Shown here piece after piece: positions 58,896 through 64,000 of a stretch of 64,000 bases of DNA. The notes below the pieces were generated by a model, which saw only the letters and a program-made list of their open reading frames with translations, did no database searches and had not been told where the DNA came from. Numbering within the stretch: position 1 is the first letter of the stretch; every line of letters begins with the position of its first letter. Origin of the DNA: UBA2334 sp964396895 (GTDB taxonomy: Bacteria > Pseudomonadota > Gammaproteobacteria > Burkholderiales > Burkholderiaceae_C); assembly GCA_964396895.1 (NCBI GenBank), contig CAYNGJ010000005.1:62001-126000 (forward strand). The letters are read 5' to 3'. The translations under genes were made by a program, and so were the position numbers.

Positions 58896-60077
58896 TCAGG
58901 GGGTATTGGGTTGGGTGGGGTGGGTGGGGGTTGGCGTGTCATCGGCATTGACCGATGGGGGCGGGTGCAGCAGCCACTGGCGGGCGTCGTCGGGCAGGTG
59001 CAGGCTGCAGTCTGCCAGAGAGCCGGGCAGCAGACCAGCCTCGTAGAGCAGGTGCAGGCGGGCGGTTTCCTGGGCCACACCCAGCAGCTCTGCAGCGGCG
59101 TGCCAACGGCGCTGGGCCATGGCATCCACCTGGGCGGTGATGGCGCCCACCACGTTCTCGGGCAGTTCCCAGCGAGCGGCCACGCGGTGCGAGAGGATGG
59201 TGGCGGCGTTCGACACGTCTTGCGCGGCGTGGTTGTCGTCGCCGAGCACGCTGTCTTCGCCCACGGGCACGCTGCGGGGGCCCAGGCCGTGGGTGTCTGG
59301 CTTGCTCAGGTGGGCCACCCGATCGGCCATGCGCAGGCTCACCAGCAGTCCCACGTTCAGGGCCAGGCCGGCCAGGAAGGCTTCAAACGGATCCACCCCG
59401 CGCGCAGTGGCCAGGGCCTTGCTGGCGTTGGCACAGGCCTCACCCAGCTGCCACACTCGGCTGGCACCCAAGCGGGTCAGGGCACCGGCATCGGGGCCCA
59501 GCACGGGCCGAAAAGCGACGCGCGCAATCAGCAGCCGCAGCCCATGGCTGCCCAGCAGGCGCACGGCTTCTTCGGTCTGGGTGACGGGGGTGCTGCGCTG
59601 GTGCAGGGCACTGTTGGCCTCCTTCAGTGCCTCGGACAGCAGGGTCACGTCCTGCTCGATCTGCTGTGCCAAGTCGTGGGCGGAACTGTGTTCGTCGCGC
59701 AGGCTCTTGAGCAAACCGGGCAACACGGTGGGTACGCGGGGCACCCAATCGGCGGCGCGGTTGGTGTCCAGGCTCATGCGTTCGACGATGTCGGCCAGCG
59801 TGTCCAGCGTCAGGCCATGGGTGTTGCTGGGCTCGTCGAGGCCAAACACCCAGTGCAGGCTGGCGGTTTGGGCATTGAATTCGGTGAAGGTGCTCGCCGG
59901 GGGGGGGGCTTCGGGCGAAGGGGGGAGGGTCGACTGGGCCGGTGAAGGTGCCGTTGAAGGGGTGACTTCAGGCGCGACTGTCCACGCGGTCTGGCCTGGT
60001 GGCGGGGCGGTGGGGCGGGTGGTCAAGGGCGCTTGGACCGGTGCAGGTGTCAGCCACTTTTTGATCCAGTTGAACAT
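58896..60077 (-). CDS. HDOD-domain protein
   Basis: 393 aa. N-terminal amphipathic MFNWIKKWL, a Pro/Thr-rich linker to about residue 65, then an HDOD domain (VPTVLPGLLKSL...LAQQIEQDVTLLSEAL...AVRLLGSHGLRLLIARVAF). The HD residues are degenerate, as is usual. Likely signalling role; partner unknown. Confidence 0.85.
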   Translation of the reverse strand: MFNWIKKWLTPAPVQAPLTTRPTAPPPGQTAWTVAPEVTPSTAPSPAQSTLPPSPEAPPPASTFTEFNAQTASLHWVFGLDEPSNTHGLTLDTLADIVERMSLDTNRAADWVPRVPTVLPGLLKSLRDEHSSAHDLAQQIEQDVTLLSEALKEANSALHQRSTPVTQTEEAVRLLGSHGLRLLIARVAFRPVLGPDAGALTRLGASRVWQLGEACANASKALATARGVDPFEAFLAGLALNVGLLVSLRMADRVAHLSKPDTHGLGPRSVPVGEDSVLGDDNHAAQDVSNAATILSHRVAARWELPENVVGAITAQVDAMAQRRWHAAAELLGVAQETARLHLLYEAGLLPGSLADCSLHLPDDARQWLLHPPPSVNADDTPTPTHPTQPNTP

Positions 60078-60101
60078 GGTGTGTGCTCCTTGCGGCGGGG
60101 G

Positions 60102-60524
60102 TCAGAGGGAGGCGCTCCAGCGGTCATCCCACGGGGGGGCGCCGCTGGCGGGGTCAAGGCCTTGCAGTTGCCGACGGTCGCGTTTGGTGGGGCGACCTTG
60201 GGTAAGCGCATGGGCGGGCTCGGGGGCCAGGCGGCGCTGCTCGGCAGCCAGGGCACGGGCCGCCAGGCTGTCGGCGGTTTCTTCGTACAGGGCTTGCGCC
60301 ACGGGGGCGGGGCCGCGCATGGCGCTCAGCTCCAGCACGCGCACGGTGCGCACCACCGGCCCGCTGCGCAGGGTCACCATGTCGCCGGGCTTGACCTCGC
60401 GCGAGGCCTTGGCCTCTTGGCCATTGACCTGCACCCGGCCCTTGTGCAGGTCGTCGGTGGCCAAGGACCGGGTCTTGAAGAACCGGGCGGCCCACAGCCA
60501 TTTGTCAATGCGGAGTTTGTCCAT
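60102..60524 (-). CDS. S4-domain RNA-binding protein (Hsp15-like)
   Basis: 140 aa. MDKLRIDKWLWAARFFKTRSLATDDLHKGRVQVNGQEAKASREVKPGD is the S4 domain of Hsp15, which binds stalled 50S-tRNA complexes. Start at 60524, divergent from aroB by 150 bp. Confidence 0.9.
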   Translation of the reverse strand: MDKLRIDKWLWAARFFKTRSLATDDLHKGRVQVNGQEAKASREVKPGDMVTLRSGPVVRTVRVLELSAMRGPAPVAQALYEETADSLAARALAAEQRRLAPEPAHALTQGRPTKRDRRQLQGLDPASGAPPWDDRWSASL

Positions 60525-60674
60525 GCGTTGGCTCGGGTTGGTGGCGGGTGGGGGCGTGGCCCCCGGCAGGGGCCAGCCCATGCACAGTATGCCTTGCCCA
60601 CAGGTTCTAAACTCGGGCCAGTGCGCGCCACGCCGCCGTTGTTGCTTACCCACACCCTCAGCCCCATTTTTGCC

Positions 60675-61844
60675 ATGCCTACCCCCACTTCTGCCGCCCT
60701 GGCACCCTTTGTCATCCAGTTGGACCAGTCCCGGCAAACCGTGGCCATCGACTTGGGGGAGCGCAGTTACGACATCGCCATCGGGCCTGGGCTGCTGGGC
60801 CGGGCTGGCACCTACGCGGGCTGCCCGCGCGCCACACGCGCCCTCATCGTCAGCAACACCACGGTGGCGCCGTTGTATGCCGCTGCACTGCAGGCGGCCA
60901 TTGCCCCGCTGTACCAGCAAGTGGATGTGCTGGCCCTGCCCGATGGCGAGCAGTACAAAGACGGTGCCACCCTCAACCTGATTTACGACCAGCTGCTGGG
61001 CAGCGCGGCCGACCGCAAAACCGTGCTCTACGCCCTGGGCGGCGGCGTGGTGGGCGACATGACGGGCTTTGCCGCCGCCTGCTACATGCGCGGCGTGCCC
61101 TTCGTGCAGGTGCCCACCACCTTGCTCGCGCAGGTGGACAGCAGCGTGGGTGGCAAAACCGCCATCAACCACCCATTGGGCAAAAACATGATCGGCGCCT
61201 TCTACCAGCCGCAGCTGGTGGTGGCCGATCTGGACACCCTCAATACCCTGCCTGAGCGCGAGCTGAGCGCGGGCCTGGCCGAAATCATCAAGTACGGCCC
61301 CATTGCCGACATGGCGTTTTTTGACTGGATAGAGGCCAACATCGCCGGGCTGCGCCAGCGTGACCCCACCCTGCTGGCCACCGCCGTGCGCCGCAGCTGC
61401 GAAATCAAGGCCTGGGTGGTGGGGCAAGACGAGAAGGAAAGCGGCCTGCGCGCCATCCTCAACTTCGGCCACACCTTTGGCCACGCCATTGAGGCCGGGC
61501 TGGGCTACGGCGAGTGGCTGCACGGCGAGGGTGTGGGCTGCGGCATGGTCATGGCCGCCCACCTCAGCCAGCGCCTGGGCCACGTGGATACCGCCTTTGT
61601 GCAGCGCCTGACGCGCCTGGTGCAGGCCGCTGGCTTGCCCACCGTGGCCCCCGACCTGGGCGCAGAGCGCTACCTAGCGCTGATGCGCGTGGACAAAAAG
61701 AGCGAGGGCGGCGACATCAAGTTCGTGCTGATTGGCGATGCGCCGTTGGACCAAGGCGGCCACGGCCCCGGCACCACGCGCATGAAGGGTGCGCCCGAAG
61801 CGGTGGTGCGGGAAGTGATTGCGGCGTGTGTGAAATTTCTTTGA
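60675..61844 (+). CDS. aroB: 3-dehydroquinate synthase
   Basis: 389 aa. NAD/zinc enzyme of the shikimate pathway. GGGVVGDMTGFAAACYMRG, VPTTLLAQVDSSVGGKTAINHPLGKNMIG, and metal ligands in NFGHTFGHAIE and HGEGVGCGM. About 25 residues longer at the N-terminus than E. coli AroB. Start at 60675. Confidence 0.95.
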   Translation: MPTPTSAALAPFVIQLDQSRQTVAIDLGERSYDIAIGPGLLGRAGTYAGCPRATRALIVSNTTVAPLYAAALQAAIAPLYQQVDVLALPDGEQYKDGATLNLIYDQLLGSAADRKTVLYALGGGVVGDMTGFAAACYMRGVPFVQVPTTLLAQVDSSVGGKTAINHPLGKNMIGAFYQPQLVVADLDTLNTLPERELSAGLAEIIKYGPIADMAFFDWIEANIAGLRQRDPTLLATAVRRSCEIKAWVVGQDEKESGLRAILNFGHTFGHAIEAGLGYGEWLHGEGVGCGMVMAAHLSQRLGHVDTAFVQRLTRLVQAAGLPTVAPDLGAERYLALMRVDKKSEGGDIKFVLIGDAPLDQGGHGPGTTRMKGAPEAVVREVIAACVKFL

Positions 61845-61850
61845 TTTTAT

Positions 61851-61883
61851 ATAGCTGAAACCACAATTGAGATAAGCGTTGGG
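61851..61883 (+). repeat. ATAGC-N18-AAGCG dispersed half-element
   Basis: ATAGCTGAAA at 61851 and AAGCGTTGGG at 61874, 23 bp apart. Directly after aroB. Confidence 0.65.
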
Positions 61884-61911
61884 TGCCAATTTCATTCAAT
61901 AATTTTGCTGC

Positions 61912-62535
61912 ATGACTGAATCCTGGTACGACCGCCACGTGCTTCCCCGCCTGATTGACTGGGCGTGTGGCGTGCCGCTGTTCACGCGCCAACGTCAGCT
62001 CATCATTCCCCGCGCCCACGGCCGGGTGCTGGAGGTGGGGCTGGGCACTGGCCGCAACTTGCCGCACTACGACCCGCAGCGCGTGCAACAGGTGGTGGGG
62101 GTGGACCCGGCGCTGGCCCTGCACCCGCTGGCGGCACGGCGCGTCAAAGCCTCGGGCCTGGACGTGACCCTGATGGGCCTGAGCGCCGAGCTGCTGCCCG
62201 CCGAAGACGCCAGCTTTGACACCGTGGTCAGCACCTACACGCTGTGCAGCATTCCCGACCCGGTGGCGGCCCTGCGCGAAATGCGCCGGGTGCTCAAGCC
62301 CGGCGGCAAGCTGCTGTTTTCTGAGCACGGGCGCGCGCCCGATGCCGCTGTGGCCCGCTGGCAAACCCGGCTGCAGCCCTACTGGAAGCCCCTGGCCGGT
62401 GGCTGCCACCTGGACCGCGACATGCCCGCCCTGTTGGCCGAAGCGGGCTTTGCCTGTGACGGCGGGCAACAGGGCTACTTGTGGGGCCCACGCGTGGTGT
62501 CTTACCACTACTGGGGTGAGGCGGTGGTGGCTTAG
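61912..62535 (+). CDS. class I SAM-dependent methyltransferase
   Basis: 207 aa. SAM motif I VLEVGLGTGRNLPHY, motif II VVGVDPA, motif IV FDTVVSTYTLCSIPDP and post-motif LKPGGKLLFSEHG. Small UbiE-like family; substrate unknown. Confidence 0.88.
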   Translation: MTESWYDRHVLPRLIDWACGVPLFTRQRQLIIPRAHGRVLEVGLGTGRNLPHYDPQRVQQVVGVDPALALHPLAARRVKASGLDVTLMGLSAELLPAEDASFDTVVSTYTLCSIPDPVAALREMRRVLKPGGKLLFSEHGRAPDAAVARWQTRLQPYWKPLAGGCHLDRDMPALLAEAGFACDGGQQGYLWGPRVVSYHYWGEAVVA

Positions 62536-62546
62536 GGCGCTGGTCT

Positions 62547-62576
62547 CCGCCACTGCGCCAGAAGGCGCGGTGCGGG
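62547..62576. terminator. hairpin between convergent methyltransferase and norD
   Basis: Extended stem CCGC...GCGCC (62547-62559) with GGCGC...GCGG (62564-62575), 4-nt loop AGAA; slightly imperfect. No clear T-tract. Confidence 0.5.
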
Positions 62577-62580
62577 TGCC

Positions 62581-64000
62581 TCAATGGTGGCGGGCCAGCA
62601 GGGTCCAGGCCTGGGTGAGGCGGTGGGCCAGATCTGGCGGGCGGTGCACCAGCGCATAGCCCTGGCGGCCGAACAGCAGGGGCAGGTAGTCGTTGGCGGC
62701 GCGGTCGATGGTCACGCAAAACGGGGTGATGCCCGCTGCCCTGGCCTCGTGGATGGCCTGGCGGGTGTCCTCCAGGCCGTAGCGGCCTTCGTACTGGTCC
62801 ATGTCGTTGGGTTTGCCGTCGGTCAGCAGCATCAGCAGGCGGCGGCGCTGCGGGCTGTGCGCCAGCCCAGCGGTGGCGTGGCGCACGGCCGCACCCATGC
62901 GGGTGTAAAAGCCCGGCCGGATGGCGCCCACTCGGGCGCGGGCGGCTTCGTTCCAGGGCTCGTCCATGCCTTTGAGTTGTTGCAGCCGCACATGCTGGCG
63001 CCGCACCGAGCTGAAGCCCCACATGGCAAACGGGTCGCCCACGGCGTGCAGCGCCTCGCCAAACACGTAGAGCGCATCGCGGATCACGTCGATCACGCGC
63101 AGTTCGTTGTTGGCGTAGGCGTCGGTGGATTGCGACAGGTCGGCCAGCAGCCAGGTGGCCAGGCTGCGCTCGCCGGGCACCCGCCGGGTGTACACGGCCG
63201 GGGTGGCGCTGCGCCGGGCATGGGGGCCCTGGCCGTCGGCTTGCAGGCGGATCCAGGCGTCCAGGTCGATGTCGTCGCCGTGCTCCTGCCCGCGCACCAG
63301 TTGGGGCGCGTGGCGCAGCACTTCCATGCGGCGGCGCACCTGGCGGGCGGTTTGGCGCAGCTCGGCGGTGGGCATGTAGGCCACACCCTGGCGGGCGCGC
63401 ATTTCTTGCACCAGGCAGTGATTGGGCACCAGCAGGCGTTTTCGGAAATCCCATTCGGGGAACTTTTGACCCTCGCCCAGTGGGGTGTCGTCGGCGCTGC
63501 TGCTGGGCAGGTCCAGGTCGAACTTGACTCTGGCCGCCAGGGTCTGGCCGTCGGGGGCCACCGACAGCACGTCCATGTCGTTGGCGGCGGGCAGGGCGTG
63601 GCCGTCGTCTTCGTCGTCGGTGCTGCGGTTGACGCGCACCATTTCGCTCCAGGACATCAGGGCCTCGGCGCGGAACGGCAGCACCATGGGGTTGCCGTTC
63701 TTGTCCAGTGCCGCCGCCTGGGCGCGGCGCCGCTGCGCATCCTGGGTGCCGGGGCGGCGTTGGGGGTCGGTGGGGGGTGGGCGATCGCCTTGCGTTGACG
63801 TCAGGACATCGGCCACGGTGCTGCACTGCGTCCACAGCCACACGGGGGCCACCTCGTTGGCCAGCCAGTGGTCGGGGCCGGGCGGGTGGCCTCGCAGGGC
63901 CGACACCACCGCCGCTTCGGCCTGGGCGGCTCGGCCTTTGAGGGTGTGGCTGGCGGGGCGTTGGGCCAGGTGCAGGGCGCACAGCGCCTCGTAGCGCGGG
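62581..64000 (-). CDS. norD: NorD-like von Willebrand A domain protein (5' end outside window)
   Basis: At least 473 codons, open to the window edge, so the N-terminus is missing. C-terminal VWA-like domain: LADLSQSTDAYANN (MIDAS-like DxSxS/T), LLMLLTDGKPNDMDQYEGRYG and FCVTIDRAANDYL. NorD helps mature nitric oxide reductase; CbbO-like proteins are the alternative. norCBQ would be expected beyond the right edge. Confidence 0.8.
   Translation of the reverse strand, partial: PRYEALCALHLAQRPASHTLKGRAAQAEAAVVSALRGHPPGPDHWLANEVAPVWLWTQCSTVADVLTSTQGDRPPPTDPQRRPGTQDAQRRRAQAAALDKNGNPMVLPFRAEALMSWSEMVRVNRSTDDEDDGHALPAANDMDVLSVAPDGQTLAARVKFDLDLPSSSADDTPLGEGQKFPEWDFRKRLLVPNHCLVQEMRARQGVAYMPTAELRQTARQVRRRMEVLRHAPQLVRGQEHGDDIDLDAWIRLQADGQGPHARRSATPAVYTRRVPGERSLATWLLADLSQSTDAYANNELRVIDVIRDALYVFGEALHAVGDPFAMWGFSSVRRQHVRLQQLKGMDEPWNEAARARVGAIRPGFYTRMGAAVRHATAGLAHSPQRRRLLMLLTDGKPNDMDQYEGRYGLEDTRQAIHEARAAGITPFCVTIDRAANDYLPLLFGRQGYALVHRPPDLAHRLTQAWTLLARHH

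Noticed and set aside
1..64000. CRISPR arrays, rRNA operons, prophage genes
   Set aside because: No regularly spaced repeats, no rRNA sequence and no phage structural or integrase genes were seen.

Overview
The window is GC-rich DNA from a diazotrophic betaproteobacterium. Burkholderiales is most likely, probably Comamonadaceae or a near relative. I infer this from gene content (valS, ohr/ohrR, queF, fdxB, a two-ended set of nif operons), from the protein sequences, and from short ATAGC-N18-AAGCG intergenic repeats of a kind I associate with that group. I cannot name the genus. Nothing here was checked against a database; family names come from recognisable motifs.

Layout. 1-10042 is ordinary chromosome: the tail of a sugar-epimerase-like gene, tRNA-Leu(CAA), cysM, a TusA-like carrier, valS, ohr/ohrR, yaaA, a prolyl-4-hydroxylase-like oxygenase, an alpha/beta hydrolase and queF. 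10063-53632 is an almost unbroken nitrogen-fixation region. 53728-64000 is chromosome again: deacetylase-like, dienoyl-CoA isomerase-like, VF530-like, FmdB-like, dinB, a GATase, an HDOD protein, an S4-domain protein, aroB, a methyltransferase and a norD fragment.

The nif region reads as six transcription blocks. (1) nifHDK, then a Shethna-II-like [2Fe-2S] protein, three unknown small proteins and a ferritin-like protein (minus strand, 21602 to 15406). (2) nifENX, a DUF269 protein, a CCE_0567-type protein, fdxB and nifQ (minus, 15210 to 10063). (3) Divergent from nifH: an unknown gene, draT, draG, a tandem nitroreductase, a rhodanese-ankyrin protein, a NifO/ArsC-like protein, FmdB and OsmC (plus, 22029 to 28129). 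(4) nifA, then nifB followed by about fifteen genes: fdxN, a HesB/IscA-type protein, TPR, LRV, two NifZ genes, a NifS-like desulfurase, nifT, a DegT-family protein, a SIR2-like protein, a ferredoxin, an amine-oxidase-like flavoprotein and several unknowns (minus, 41335 to 28272). (5) Divergent from nifA: a complete isc-type Fe-S assembly set lacking iscR and hscB (plus, 41598 to 46391). (6) nifV, cysE, nifW, fixABCX and a Shethna-I-like ferredoxin (plus, 47282 to 53632).

Regulation is readable. Sigma-54 -24/-12 elements precede nifH, the draT operon, nifE, nifB, the isc operon and nifV, and a weaker one precedes nifA. NifA-type TGT-N10-ACA sites sit about 50-130 bp upstream of most of them. 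At both divergent junctions the activator sites lie almost exactly midway between the two promoters. NifA carries the C-X11-C-X19-C-X4-C pattern of oxygen-sensitive NifA proteins, and no nifL is present. Together the genes supply nitrogenase, FeMo-co and P-cluster assembly, Fe-S, homocitrate and cysteine supply, low-potential electrons (FixABCX and seven ferredoxins), post-translational switch-off (DraT/DraG) and probable oxygen protection (Shethna-like proteins, ferritin-like protein, peroxidase-like OsmC). No nifL, nifM, nifF, nifU, mod or rnf genes are visible in this window.
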